Positions 6,835 through 16,049 of a stretch of DNA of 64,000 nucleotides are shown piece by piece (the stretch's first letter is position 1; each line of letters begins with the position of its first letter). The stretch comes from an uncultured Pelagibacteraceae bacterium (lineage in GTDB: Bacteria; Pseudomonadota; Alphaproteobacteria; Pelagibacterales; Pelagibacteraceae), in NCBI GenBank assembly GCA_902538885.1, contig CACBGU010000003.1:1-64000 (forward strand). The letters are read 5' to 3'. The notes below the pieces were generated by a model, which saw only the letters and a list, made by a program, of their open reading frames with translations, had not been told where the DNA came from and searched no databases. The translations under genes were made by a program, and so were the position numbers.

Positions 6835-7335
6835 ATGAAAAAAAACTCATACTCCTATGATGACCTAATAACTTGTGGAAATGGGGATCTTTTTGGTCCA
6901 GGTAATGCAAAATTACCTCTTCCACCAATGCTTATGTTTGACAGAATTACCGAAATCAATGAAAATAATGGCACATTTAATAAAGGCTCTTTAAAAGCTG
7001 AATTAGATATTAAAGATGATCTTTGGTTTTTTGATTGTCATTTTAAAAAAGATCCAGTTATGCCAGGGTGCTTAGGTTTAGATGCTATGTGGCAATTGGT
7101 AGGTTTTTTTCTAGGTTGGCTTGGAAATCCTGGAAAAGGAAGAGCTTTAGGAGTGGGTACTGTTAAATTTACAGGTGAAGTTTTACAAAGTGTAAAAAAT
7201 GTAAGATATGAAATAGATATGAAAAAAATTATGTCTCCTGGAGGAACAACTGTTGGGCTTGCAAATGGAATTGTTCTTGCAGATAATAAAAAAATATATT
7301 CAGCAGAAAGTTTAAAGGTAGGTTTATTTAAATAA
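6835..7335 (+). CDS. fabA: 3-hydroxydecanoyl-ACP dehydratase/isomerase
   Basis: FabA dehydrates beta-hydroxyacyl-ACP and isomerises the C10 trans-2 product to cis-3, the branch point to unsaturated fatty acids. The protein shows [27 protein letters not shown], the active-site His region [19 protein letters not shown] with its conserved Asp, and [12 protein letters not shown] chose the ATG at 6835 rather than one at 6766, because [11 protein letters not shown] matches the usual N-terminus, gives 166 residues (family about 170) and has AAGGGA 10 bases upstream. The last base of its stop is the first of the fabB start. Divergent from irr. Confidence 0.95.
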   Translation: MKKNSYSYDDLITCGNGDLFGPGNAKLPLPPMLMFDRITEINENNGTFNKGSLKAELDIKDDLWFFDCHFKKDPVMPGCLGLDAMWQLVGFFLGWLGNPGKGRALGVGTVKFTGEVLQSVKNVRYEIDMKKIMSPGGTTVGLANGIVLADNKKIYSAESLKVGLFK

Positions 7336-8546
7336 TGAGAAGAGTAGTTATTACTGGTTTAGGAGTAGTTTCTTGCTTAGGAAATAATCAAGAGGAAGTT
7401 CATCAATCTTTATTAAACTCAAAATCAGGGATTTCTCATGCTGAGGAATATAAGGAGCACAATTTAAAAAGCCATGTTCATGGTAAACCAAATATTAAAC
7501 TTGAAGATCATATCGATAGAAAAACAATTAGATTTATGGGTTCAGGCTCAGCTTATAATTATATTGCAATGAAAGAGGCAATTGAGGATTCTGGATTAGA
7601 AGAAAGTGAAGTGAGTAATTTTAAAACTGGGATTGTAATGGGTTCCGGTGGCCCATCAATTGAAAACGTAATACTTGCAGCAGATAAAACTAGAGCTAAA
7701 ACTCCAAAACTAATGGGACCTTTTATTGTTCCAAGAACAATGGCCAGTACTGCATCAGCAACACTTGCAGTACCATTTAAAATTAAAGGAACTAACTACA
7801 CAATGAGTTCTGCATGCGCAACTAGTGGTCACTGTATAGGAAATTCTATGGAATTAATTCAAATGGGTAAACAAGATGTTGTTTTTGCAGGTGGCAGTGA
7901 AGAAATTCATTGGGCGATGACAGCAATGTTTGATGCTATGACAGCTTTATCATCAAAATATAATGACACTCCACAATCTGCGTCTAGAGCTTATGATAAA
8001 ACTAGAGATGGGTTTGTAATTGCAGGCGGTGCAGGTGTATTAGTACTTGAGGAGTACGAACATGCTAAAGCAAGAGGTGCTAAAATATACGCAGAACTAA
8101 CTGGTTATGGAGCAACTTCTGATGGATATGATATGGTAGCTCCATCAGGAGAAGGTGCTGTCAGATGTATGAAAATGGCAATGGCAACTGCGAAAAATAA
8201 AATTGATTACATTAATACTCACGGAACATCTACTCCAGTTGGAGATATAACTGAACTTAATGCTATTAAAGAAACTTTTGGAGAGGATATTCCAAAAATA
8301 AGTTCAACAAAATCTTTATCAGGTCATCCTTTAGGGGCTGCTTCAGTACATGAAGCAATTTATTGTTTGATAATGATGAAAAACAATTTCATAACAGGAT
8401 CAGCAAATATTACAGATATGGATGATGATGCTAAAAAATTTCCAATTGTTGCGAAAACTGAAACAGGAGCAACCTTAAATACAGTAATGTCAAATAGTTT
8501 TGGATTTGGTGGAACTAACGCAGCTTTAATTTTTGAAAAGGTTTAG
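7335..8546 (+). CDS. fabB: 3-oxoacyl-ACP synthase I
   Basis: KAS I condenses malonyl-ACP with the growing chain and elongates the cis-3-decenoyl product of FabA. The 403-residue protein shows the nucleophile in [13 protein letters not shown] (Cys about 161), and the two catalytic histidines in [11 protein letters not shown] and [16 protein letters not shown], plus the C-terminal glycine loop [10 protein letters not shown]. This Cys-His-His triad is that of KAS I/II. The gene order after fabA, with fabI next, is the alphaproteobacterial unsaturated fatty acid operon, which favours FabB over FabF. No fabF copy is in the window. Confidence 0.95.
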   Translation: MRRVVITGLGVVSCLGNNQEEVHQSLLNSKSGISHAEEYKEHNLKSHVHGKPNIKLEDHIDRKTIRFMGSGSAYNYIAMKEAIEDSGLEESEVSNFKTGIVMGSGGPSIENVILAADKTRAKTPKLMGPFIVPRTMASTASATLAVPFKIKGTNYTMSSACATSGHCIGNSMELIQMGKQDVVFAGGSEEIHWAMTAMFDAMTALSSKYNDTPQSASRAYDKTRDGFVIAGGAGVLVLEEYEHAKARGAKIYAELTGYGATSDGYDMVAPSGEGAVRCMKMAMATAKNKIDYINTHGTSTPVGDITELNAIKETFGEDIPKISSTKSLSGHPLGAASVHEAIYCLIMMKNNFITGSANITDMDDDAKKFPIVAKTETGATLNTVMSNSFGFGGTNAALIFEKV

Positions 8547-8549
8547 TTT

Positions 8550-9335
8550 ATGAGTTTGATGAAAGGTAAAAAAGGATTGATTATGGGTGTTGCCAATGAA
8601 AGATCTATTGCTTGGGGAATTTCACAAAAACTTTCAGAAGCTGGAGCAGAACTAGCATTTACTTATTTAGGTAACGCTTTAAAAAAAAGAGTAGTTCCTT
8701 TAGCAGAAAAATTAAATTCAAACGTTACATTTAGTTGTGATGTTGAAAAAAAAGAAGAAGTTGTAAAACTATTTGAGGATATCAAATCTCAATGGGGTAC
8801 GATTGATTTTGTGGTTCATGCAGTTGCTTTCTCTGATAAATCAGAATTATCAGGTGAATATTTAAATACGACTAGAGAAAACTTTTTAAGAAGTATGTTA
8901 ATTTCATGTTTTTCATTTACTGAAGTAGCAAAAGAAGCATCAAAGGTAATGAAGCAAGGTGGAAGTTTATTAACTTTAACTTACGAGTCTACTAAAGCAA
9001 TTCCAAATTATAACGTAATGGGTGTTTGTAAATCAGCTCTTGAGGCAAGTGTTAAGTATTTAGCAAGAGATTTAGGAGCCAAAGGTATGAGAGTAAATGC
9101 TATAAGTGCTGGACCTATCAAGACATTGGCTGCCTCTGCAATTGGAGACGCAAAATTCTTATATAAATGGAATGAAGATCATTCTTTCCTTAAAAGAAAC
9201 GTAGATATCCATGATGTTGGAAATTCAGCATTATATCTATTAAGTGACCTTGCTAACGGAGTTACTGGTGAAATCCACTACGTAGATGCTGGATATAATA
9301 AAGTTGGGATGCCAGATCCTAAAAATATTAGCTAA
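8550..9335 (+). CDS. fabI: Enoyl-ACP reductase (NADH)
   Basis: FabI reduces trans-2-enoyl-ACP in the last step of each elongation round. The 261-residue short-chain dehydrogenase fold shows the cofactor loop MGVANERSIAWGI and the FabI-type catalytic spacing Tyr-x6-Lys in PNYNVMGVCKSALEAS, rather than the Tyr-x3-Lys of ordinary SDR enzymes. GLGAKGMRVNAISAGPIKTLA-like sequence follows. It starts three bases after fabB, and the operon ends with the hairpin at 9354-9390. Confidence 0.95.
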   Translation: MSLMKGKKGLIMGVANERSIAWGISQKLSEAGAELAFTYLGNALKKRVVPLAEKLNSNVTFSCDVEKKEEVVKLFEDIKSQWGTIDFVVHAVAFSDKSELSGEYLNTTRENFLRSMLISCFSFTEVAKEASKVMKQGGSLLTLTYESTKAIPNYNVMGVCKSALEASVKYLARDLGAKGMRVNAISAGPIKTLAASAIGDAKFLYKWNEDHSFLKRNVDIHDVGNSALYLLSDLANGVTGEIHYVDAGYNKVGMPDPKNIS

Positions 9336-9353
9336 AATTTAGTTAAATTTAGT

Positions 9354-9390
9354 TAAAAAAACCCCCAGAATTCTCATTCCAGGGGTTTAG
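9354..9390. terminator. Bidirectional terminator between fabI and pnp
   Basis: AAACCCCC at 9359-9366 pairs with GGGGTTT at 9382-9388, with further pairing inside. For the minus strand the hairpin is followed by a run of seven T (plus-strand A 9355-9361), a canonical intrinsic terminator for pnp. For fabI on the plus strand only a weak T-rich tail follows. The two genes converge here with just 69 bases between them. Confidence 0.8.
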
Positions 9391-9404
9391 AATTTTAATT
9401 TAGA

Positions 9405-11480
9405 CTATTTCTCAGCAGCTTGTTTCATAGAAAGTTTAACTTTTCCTCTATCGAAACCAATCACTTTAACTTTTACTTCGTCACCTTCTTTAACAACGTC
9501 AGTAACTTTAGCTACTCTTTTATCTGCAAGTTCTGAGATATGAACAAGTCCATCTTGTTTTCCTAAGAAATTAACAAATGCACCAAACTCCATAATCTTC
9601 ATTACTTTACCTGAGTAAATTTTATTTAATTCAGCTTTTGCAGTTATGTCTTTAATCATTTGCATTGCAATGTTTCTAGACTCCTCATCAGGTGCAGCAA
9701 CTGTTACTACACCTTCATCATTTACGTCTACTTTAGCACCCGATTTTTCAACGATCTCTCTGATCGTTGCTCCACCTTTTCCAATGACAGCAGCAATATC
9801 TTTTTTATCAACATTAACTTGTTCCATTTTTGGAGTGTGTTTTCCAACATCAGATCTTGAAGCTGACAATGCTTTATTCATTTCACCTAAGATATGAACT
9901 CTTCCATCTTTAGCTTGGCTCAATGCCTGCTCCATAATTTCAAAAGTAATACCTGTAATTTTGATGTCCATTTGAAGAGAAGTAATTCCATCTTTAGTTC
10001 CAGCAACTTTAAAGTCCATATCGCCTAAGTGATCTTCATCACCTAAAATATCTGAAAGGACGCTGAAATCATCACCTTCCTTAATTAATCCCATTGCAAT
10101 ACCAGCAACTGGTTCTTTAATTGGTACTCCCGCATCCATTAATGCTAAAGAAGTTCCACAAACAGTAGCCATTGAAGAAGAGCCATTAGATTCAGTAATC
10201 TCTGAAACTACTCTAAAAGTATATGGAAATGCTTCTTTTGTAGGCAATGAAGAATTGATTGCTCTCCATGCTAGTTTACCATGTCCGATCTCTCTTCTAC
10301 CAGTTCCAATTCTTCCAGTTTCTCCAACTGAAAAAGGAGGAAAATTATAGTGAAGCATAAATCGTTCTCTTTGAAGACCATCTAAACTTTCAATTCTTTG
10401 TTCATCATCTGAAGTACCCAATGTTGCAACTACAATTGCTTGAGTCTCCCCTCTAGTAAACAACGCAGAACCATGAGCTCTTGGTAAAACACCAACTTCA
10501 CAAGAAATTGGTCTTACATCTGACAGTCCTCGACCATCAATTCTATTTTTATTTTTTAGAATGTCTGTTCTAACAATTGATTTTTCAAGATTTTTTAACT
10601 GACTGTTAACATCTAGATCAGTATAATTTTCATCCTCCTCATAAAGCTTTTTAGCTTTATCAGTTATTTCTGAAATTTGATTTGATCTATCTTGTTTGTC
10701 TCTTGTTGCAAAAGCTTTCTTAAGATCTTCTGTAAAAGTTTCTTCAAGTTTTTTCTTAACTTCTGATAGATCTTTCTTTTCAACAGTCCACTCAGGTTTT
10801 CTACATTCCTTTGCAAGTTCCTCAATCATTTCTATTACAGGGACAAATCCTTCATGACCAAATTTTACTGCATTTAACATTTCTTCTTCTGTTAAACCAT
10901 TTGCTTCAGATTCAACCATAAGCACAGCATCTTTTGTACCTGCTACAACTAAATCTAATTTCGATTTTTCTAACTCGGCTTTAGATGGGTTTAAAACATA
11001 TTTTCCATCTACAAAACCAACTCTTGAAGCACCTACAGGACCCATAAATGGCATTCCTGATATAGCTAAAGCTGCTGAAGATGCAGTGATTGATAAAATA
11101 TCTGGTTCATTTTCTTTGTCGTATGAAATTACTGTTGGTAATAACTGTACTTCATTTTTAAATTCATCTGGAAACAAAGGTCTGATTGGTCTATCAATTA
11201 ATCTAGAGATTAATGTTTCACTTTCAGTAGGTCTTGCTTCTCTTTTAAAATATCCCCCTGGAATTTTTCCAGCTGCATAATATTTTTCTTGGTAATTTAC
11301 AGATAATGGAAAGTAATCCATATCAGGATTTACTTTTTTTGCTCCAACTACTGTTGCTAGTACGACTGTCTCTCCACATGTTGCGATTATTGCACCGTCT
11401 GCCTGTCTTGCTACTTTACCTGTTTCTAAACTTATCTTCTTTCCCGCTACTTCAATTTCCTTCTTGTATACTTTAAACAT
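9405..11480 (-). CDS. pnp: Polyribonucleotide nucleotidyltransferase (PNPase)
   Basis: PNPase degrades RNA 3' to 5' using phosphate and is a degradosome component. The 691-residue protein has two RNase PH-like domains (first from the N-terminus with [20 protein letters not shown]; second with [28 protein letters not shown] sequence and MDAGVPIK), then a KH domain around residue 560 ([15 protein letters not shown]) and a C-terminal S1 domain ([15 protein letters not shown] through GKVKLSMK). The length is normal. It is last in a minus-strand series after rpsO, as in most proteobacteria, and is followed by a strong terminator. Confidence 0.97.
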   Translation of the reverse strand: MFKVYKKEIEVAGKKISLETGKVARQADGAIIATCGETVVLATVVGAKKVNPDMDYFPLSVNYQEKYYAAGKIPGGYFKREARPTESETLISRLIDRPIRPLFPDEFKNEVQLLPTVISYDKENEPDILSITASSAALAISGMPFMGPVGASRVGFVDGKYVLNPSKAELEKSKLDLVVAGTKDAVLMVESEANGLTEEEMLNAVKFGHEGFVPVIEMIEELAKECRKPEWTVEKKDLSEVKKKLEETFTEDLKKAFATRDKQDRSNQISEITDKAKKLYEEDENYTDLDVNSQLKNLEKSIVRTDILKNKNRIDGRGLSDVRPISCEVGVLPRAHGSALFTRGETQAIVVATLGTSDDEQRIESLDGLQRERFMLHYNFPPFSVGETGRIGTGRREIGHGKLAWRAINSSLPTKEAFPYTFRVVSEITESNGSSSMATVCGTSLALMDAGVPIKEPVAGIAMGLIKEGDDFSVLSDILGDEDHLGDMDFKVAGTKDGITSLQMDIKITGITFEIMEQALSQAKDGRVHILGEMNKALSASRSDVGKHTPKMEQVNVDKKDIAAVIGKGGATIREIVEKSGAKVDVNDEGVVTVAAPDEESRNIAMQMIKDITAKAELNKIYSGKVMKIMEFGAFVNFLGKQDGLVHISELADKRVAKVTDVVKEGDEVKVKVIGFDRGKVKLSMKQAAEK

Positions 11481-11483
11481 TTC

Positions 11484-11521
11484 ATTTCCATTTCGTTTCG
11501 TTCGTTTCGTTCCATTCCGTT
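11484..11521 (-). repeat. Degenerate GAAAC/GAACG purine-rich tandem repeat between rpsO and pnp
   Basis: The 57-base gap between rpsO and pnp reads, on the coding strand, as an imperfect run of units like GAACG, GAAAC and GGAAT ending just before the pnp ATG. It is low in complexity and lacks the RNase III hairpin known from the E. coli rpsO-pnp spacer. It may serve as an unstructured ribosome or S1 loading site. Function is unknown. Confidence 0.5.
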
Positions 11522-11537
11522 CTATCTATCTTGATTT

Positions 11538-11786
11538 CTATTTTCTTAAATTCAATTTCGACAGTACATTTTTGTAAGAATCCATTTTATTTTTCTTTAG
11601 GTATTCTAACAATTTTTTTCTTCTATTTACCGCTCTCAACAATCCAACAGATGAATGCTTATCTTTCTTGAATTGCTTAATATGTTTAGAGAGAGTTTCA
11701 ATTTTCTCTGTTAGCAAAGCGATCTGTATCTCTGAAGATCCAGTATCTTTATCGTGCATTGCTAATTCTTGCGCCTTTTTATTCAT
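11538..11786 (-). CDS. rpsO: 30S ribosomal protein S15
   Basis: S15 binds the central domain of 16S rRNA and helps join the subunits. The 82 residues include HDKDTGSSEIQIALLTEKI, LSKHIKQFKKDKHSSVGLLR and VNRRKKLLEYLKK, the conserved rRNA-contact loops. It is about seven residues shorter than the E. coli protein, lost at the N-terminus. A ribosome-binding site of the form AGGAAGAAAGAGG precedes the ATG. In many proteobacteria truB lies between rbfA and rpsO; here only 12 bases separate them. Confidence 0.96.
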   Translation of the reverse strand: MNKKAQELAMHDKDTGSSEIQIALLTEKIETLSKHIKQFKKDKHSSVGLLRAVNRRKKLLEYLKKNKMDSYKNVLSKLNLRK

Positions 11787-11798
11787 GCCTCTTTCTTC

Positions 11799-12167
11799 CT
11801 ATTTATTTGTTTGTTTTATTAAGTTTTCTATTTTTTCCGCATACTCAAAAGACTCGTCTTTTCTAAAAAGTAATTTTGGTAAAAATTTCATAACCACTTT
11901 TTGTGATAAAATTTTTCTAATTAAAAATGAGTATTCCTTTAAAATATTAATTGTTTCCTCAGCATCTTTTCCTCCCAATGGAAGAACATATGCTTTAGCA
12001 ATTTTTAAATCAGGACTCATTCTAACCTCAGTAACCGTTATAGTATTTGTTTCTAAATTCGGCACCTTAGCCTCATTCCTTATAAAAATCATGCTTAAAG
12101 ACTGCTTAATCATTTCACCTACTCTTAACTGCCTTTGTGACACTGGTTTTCCTATTCTATCTGCCAT
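11799..12167 (-). CDS. rbfA: 30S ribosome-binding factor A
   Basis: RbfA is a KH-fold assembly factor needed for 16S 5'-end maturation and cold adaptation. The 122-residue sequence shows the usual start ADRIGKPVSQRQLRVGEMI, then TVTEVRMSPDLKIAKAYV and the helix KEYSFLIRKILSQKVVMKFLP ending with LLFRKDESFEYAEKIENL. Its start codon overlaps the infB stop (TAATG), and it follows infB as in most bacteria. Confidence 0.94.
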   Translation of the reverse strand: MADRIGKPVSQRQLRVGEMIKQSLSMIFIRNEAKVPNLETNTITVTEVRMSPDLKIAKAYVLPLGGKDAEETINILKEYSFLIRKILSQKVVMKFLPKLLFRKDESFEYAEKIENLIKQTNK

Positions 12168-14386
12168 TAAATTGACCTCTCAGTAGATGTAACACTAAAA
12201 GCCTCTATTGTGTCGTTTTTTTGGAAATCCATATAATCTTTAACTGTAATTCCGCATTCTTGACCATCACTTACTTGTTTTACTTGGTTTTTTTCTCTAA
12301 ATATTGTTGAAACTTTTCCTGTATAAATAATAGCACCGTCTCTAATAATTCTTACATCTGAAGTACTATTAATTTCTCCTTCAGTTACTTTTGAGCCAGC
12401 AACTTTTCCAGCACCTGAGACTTTAAATATTTCTAAAATTTGTGCAGTACCAGTAATTTTTTCTTGTATATCTGGTGCTAACAAACCTGACATCCTTTGT
12501 TTTATATAGTCTAAAACTTCGTAAATAATATTGTAAGAAGATATTTTTATCTTCTCATTTTCAGCAAGTTTTTTTGCCTCTTTACTTGGTTTAACATTGA
12601 AAGCTATTAATACTGCATTTGAAGCTTTAGCTAATGTAACGTCTGTTTCTGTTACCATTCCAATATCTGCTAAAATTATTTTAGGTTTAACCTCATCATG
12701 TTTGATTTGGCTAATTGCATTTTTGATTGCTTCAGATGATCCATGTACATCAGATTTAATAATTAAATTTAGTTCTTCAGTAGATTTATCTGAAAAAGCA
12801 GAATCTTGAGTTGCAAAAGATAGCGGATTTTTTCCATCCTTAATCTCTTGAGCTCTACTTTCACTCAGTGTCTTAGCTTCTTTTTCTGTATCAAGAACAA
12901 TAAAGTCATCTCCAGCTTTGGCTGCACCATTTATTCCTAAAATTTCAACAGGAGAAGAAGGTAATGCTTCATTAATATTTTTACCTTTATCATTAATAAT
13001 AGCTCTTACTTTTCCCCACTTTAAACCACTTACAAAAAAATCACCTCTCTTAAGTGTTCCTGTTGTTACAATTATATTTGCAACTGGACCTCTACCAACA
13101 TCAATTTTTGACTCTAAAACTATACCTGTAGCTTTAGATTCATAATCCGTTTTAAGATCTAAAATCTCTGCTTGAAGTATTATAGACTCTACTAATTTAT
13201 CTAAGTTTTGTTTTGTTTTAGTTGAAATCTCAACCATTAAAGTATCACCAGATAAATCTTCAGCAATTAATTCATGCTCTAATAATTGATTTTTTATCTT
13301 CTGAGGATCTGCCTCTGGTAAGTCACATTTATTTATTGCTACAACTATTGGAACAGTTGCAGCTTTAGCATGTTTAATAGATTCAACTGTTTGAGGTTTA
13401 ACTCCATCATCAGCAGCAACTACTAAAACAACCACGTCTGTTAATTTTGACCCTCTTGCTCTCATTTCTGTAAATGCAGCATGACCTGGAGTATCAATAA
13501 ATGTTAGTTTATTACCCTGACTTTCAATTTGATAAGCTCCGATGTGTTGAGTTATTCCACCAAATTCACCTGAAACTACATTTGCACTTCTAAGAACATC
13601 CAAAACTGATGTCTTGCCATGATCAACATGTCCCATAACAGTAACTATAGGTGGTCTATTTTTTAAATTTTCAGTTCTTGAAGCTTTTATTTTTTGAATT
13701 ATTTCCTCTGCTTTTTCCTCTCTAATTGGATTATGACCAAATTCTTTAACTAAGTATTCTGCAGTATCTGCAGCTAATGTTTGATTGATGGTCACAGTTA
13801 CACCCATACCAAATAAATGCTTAATTACATTGCTTGATTGTTCAGCCATTCTATTTGCAAGTTCTCTTACTGTGATTGCTTCAGGAATATTGACATCTCT
13901 TTTAATCGGTTTTAAATTTTCTTGAGTATCATCTCTTGTAGCATTTTTAATTTCTTTTTGTCTTGCTCTCTTTACTGATGCTAAACTTCTTTGTTTTGCA
14001 TCAATCTCATCACTTAGTGCTCTTGATACAGTTAATTTTAACTCTCTCTTCTTTGTTCCTGCTTTTAAAGTTTTTCTATCTTTATTTTCACTATCTCCTT
14101 TAAGTCGTTTAGTAGCTCTTTGCTCTGCTAGTTTTCTCTTTTCAAAATCGTTTGTTATAGGGGGTGATTTAGGATTAAATGAAGGTTTTAATAGTGTTCC
14201 TCTGTTGAAAGTTGAGGTTGTTCTTGGCTTATTTGTAGTAGATCTAAATGATCCTCCTCTACTCGAGAATTTTCCTGTTTGTTTTTCAATTACTACAGAA
14301 TTTTTTCCTTGTGATTTAGCAATCTCAATGTTCTTGATTGATTTTTTGGCTGTGCCTGAAATTGTTAATTTTGTTTTTTTCTCCAT
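12167..14386 (-). CDS. infB: Translation initiation factor IF-2
   Basis: IF-2 is the GTPase that brings fMet-tRNA to the 30S subunit. The 739-residue protein has a charged, Lys/Arg-rich N-terminal region, the IF2 N-domain near TVRELANRMAEQSSNVIKHL, then the G domain: G1 GHVDHGKTS (about residue 250), G2 GGITQHIGAYQ, G3 DTPGH, G4 NKCD. Domains II, III and the C-terminal fMet-tRNA-binding domain follow. The N-terminal extension is shorter than in most alphaproteobacteria. The gene starts only 10 bases after nusA, leaving no room for the ylxR-type RNA-binding gene often found between them. Confidence 0.97.
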   Translation of the reverse strand: MEKKTKLTISGTAKKSIKNIEIAKSQGKNSVVIEKQTGKFSSRGGSFRSTTNKPRTTSTFNRGTLLKPSFNPKSPPITNDFEKRKLAEQRATKRLKGDSENKDRKTLKAGTKKRELKLTVSRALSDEIDAKQRSLASVKRARQKEIKNATRDDTQENLKPIKRDVNIPEAITVRELANRMAEQSSNVIKHLFGMGVTVTINQTLAADTAEYLVKEFGHNPIREEKAEEIIQKIKASRTENLKNRPPIVTVMGHVDHGKTSVLDVLRSANVVSGEFGGITQHIGAYQIESQGNKLTFIDTPGHAAFTEMRARGSKLTDVVVLVVAADDGVKPQTVESIKHAKAATVPIVVAINKCDLPEADPQKIKNQLLEHELIAEDLSGDTLMVEISTKTKQNLDKLVESIILQAEILDLKTDYESKATGIVLESKIDVGRGPVANIIVTTGTLKRGDFFVSGLKWGKVRAIINDKGKNINEALPSSPVEILGINGAAKAGDDFIVLDTEKEAKTLSESRAQEIKDGKNPLSFATQDSAFSDKSTEELNLIIKSDVHGSSEAIKNAISQIKHDEVKPKIILADIGMVTETDVTLAKASNAVLIAFNVKPSKEAKKLAENEKIKISSYNIIYEVLDYIKQRMSGLLAPDIQEKITGTAQILEIFKVSGAGKVAGSKVTEGEINSTSDVRIIRDGAIIYTGKVSTIFREKNQVKQVSDGQECGITVKDYMDFQKNDTIEAFSVTSTERSI

Positions 14387-14396
14387 ACCTCATCAC

Positions 14397-15950
14397 TCAA
14401 TCTTTATAAACAATGTTTCTAGCAGACATAATTAATTCATCCGCTTCCTCTTTAGATAAAGCGAAATCCTCCAGATAACCTTGGATTTTCACTCTTTCAC
14501 CTTTAACCACGTCATAACCACCAGTTAATTCATCAGATGCCAAGTCTGCAAAATCTTCTAAACTTAAAATTTTTTGTTCACCAAGCGTGACTAACATTCC
14601 TGGTGTTAATCCCTTTAAATTAATCAAGGCATCTTCCAGACCTAATTCTTTAATTCTCTGAGAAATATCCTCTTGATCCTTTTCATGAAACTCTTTAGCT
14701 CTTTCTATCAATGCCTTAGCAGTATCTTCCTCTATACCTTCAATCTTCATTAAATTTTCAGCTGAACTATCTTTGATATCATCAATAGTTGAAAAACCTT
14801 CGGCAACTAGCAACTGGCCCAAAGTTTCATCTAACTCTAAATTTTTTACAAAATTCTCTGTTTTTTCTTTAAATTCTAATTGTCTTCGTTCAGAGTCTTC
14901 TGCATCTGTCATTATATTGATTTCATAATTTAAGAGTTTTGTTGCAAGTCTGACGTTTTGACCTCTTCTTCCAATTGCTTTACTTAAATTTTCTTCAGTT
15001 AAAATTACATCAAGTTTTTTTCTTTCACTATCAACGTTAACTCTTTGTACTTCAGCAGGGGATAATGCATTTGAAACTAAAATAGCAGGATCTTCTGACC
15101 AATTAACTATATCAATTTTCTCTCCTTGAAGTTCATTTACAACAGCTTGAACTCTTGAACCTCGCATACCCACACATGCACCTACTGGATCTAGAGATGT
15201 ATCAACTGCTTTAACACATATTTTAGCTCTACTTCCAGGATCTCTTGAGGAAGATTTAATTTCTATTAGTCCATCATAAATTTCGGGAACCTCTTGAACA
15301 AAAAGCTTTTCCATAAATTTGGGATGAGCTCTAGATAGAAATATTTGTTGCCCTCTAGGTTCTCTTCTAACATCATAACAATAAGCTTTTATACGATCAC
15401 CTGCTTTAATATTTTCACGAGGAATCATTTCATTTTTTTGAATTATTGCTTCAGTTCTTCCTAAATCAACAATTACATTTCCAAATTCTAATCTCTTTAC
15501 AATTCCACTTAAAATAGAATCTTTCTTATCAATAAAATCATTAAATTGTCTTTCTCTTTCAGCTTCTCTTACATTAAAACTAATCACCTGCTTTGCGGTT
15601 TGCGCAGCTATTCTTCCAAAGTCAAATGAAGGAAGTGGCTGTAATACTTCGTCACCAATAGCCTTATCTTTGTTTAATTCATTTAAATTAATTGCATCTT
15701 CTAATTTTATCTCTGTATTTGTATTTTCAGGATTTTCAGAGATTATCAATTTTCTAAAAAGCTCAATATCTCCATTATCTCTATTGATAGAAACTTTGAT
15801 TTCATTTTCCTGTCCAAATTTTGATTTTGCAGCTTTAGCAATACCTGTTTCCATAGAACTTATAATTAATTCTTTATCAATTGATTTTTCTAAAGCTACA
15901 GCTTCAGCAATTCTCAATAATTCAAGTTTATCTGCTCTTTTATTTAACAT
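14397..15950 (-). CDS. nusA: Transcription termination/antitermination factor NusA
   Basis: NusA binds RNA polymerase and nascent RNA, affecting pausing, termination and antitermination. I start it at the ATG at 15950 because MLNKRADKLELLRIAEAVA matches the family N-terminus. An ATG 39 bases upstream would place codons inside a terminator hairpin. The 517 residues contain the N-terminal domain, an S1 domain around LSGIVKRLEFGNVIVDLG, two KH domains (GACVGMRGSRVQ; AIGRRGQNVRLA) and C-terminal acidic repeats. Upstream GGAG provides a ribosome-binding site. The usual upstream gene rimP is missing from this locus. Confidence 0.95.
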   Translation of the reverse strand: MLNKRADKLELLRIAEAVALEKSIDKELIISSMETGIAKAAKSKFGQENEIKVSINRDNGDIELFRKLIISENPENTNTEIKLEDAINLNELNKDKAIGDEVLQPLPSFDFGRIAAQTAKQVISFNVREAERERQFNDFIDKKDSILSGIVKRLEFGNVIVDLGRTEAIIQKNEMIPRENIKAGDRIKAYCYDVRREPRGQQIFLSRAHPKFMEKLFVQEVPEIYDGLIEIKSSSRDPGSRAKICVKAVDTSLDPVGACVGMRGSRVQAVVNELQGEKIDIVNWSEDPAILVSNALSPAEVQRVNVDSERKKLDVILTEENLSKAIGRRGQNVRLATKLLNYEINIMTDAEDSERRQLEFKEKTENFVKNLELDETLGQLLVAEGFSTIDDIKDSSAENLMKIEGIEEDTAKALIERAKEFHEKDQEDISQRIKELGLEDALINLKGLTPGMLVTLGEQKILSLEDFADLASDELTGGYDVVKGERVKIQGYLEDFALSKEEADELIMSARNIVYKD

Positions 15951-15965
15951 AATTTTGTTTGCTCC

Positions 15966-15992
15966 AAAAAAAAATGGGCTAAAGCCCATTTT
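15966..15992 (-). terminator. Strong intrinsic terminator in the nusA leader
   Basis: On the minus strand a 9-bp stem AAAATGGGC / GCCCATTTT with a TTTA loop is followed by nine T in total (plus-strand A 15966-15974), a textbook intrinsic terminator. It lies after metK, but also downstream of a plausible nusA promoter and only 16 bases before the nusA start. It may therefore be the metK terminator, a nusA attenuator, or both. Confidence 0.8.
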
Positions 15993-16015
15993 GTAAAGTT
16001 CAATAATGTAGTTGC

Positions 16016-16043
16016 AATATAGTAAAGTTTTTTTTTAATTCAA
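16016..16043 (-). promoter_or_regulatory. Candidate promoter for nusA-infB-rbfA-rpsO-pnp
   Basis: TTGAAT (plus-strand 16038-16043) and TATATT (16016-16021) are separated by 16 bases on the minus strand, between the metK stop and the terminator hairpin. A transcript from here would begin near 16009 and run straight into the hairpin at 15971-15992, an attenuator-like layout. Confidence 0.4.
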
Positions 16044-16049
16044 CAGAAA

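Noticed and set aside
11668..12186. Open frame antisense to rpsO and rbfA (172 codons)
   Set aside because: Both opposite genes are certain; this frame is a by-product of AT-rich codon use.
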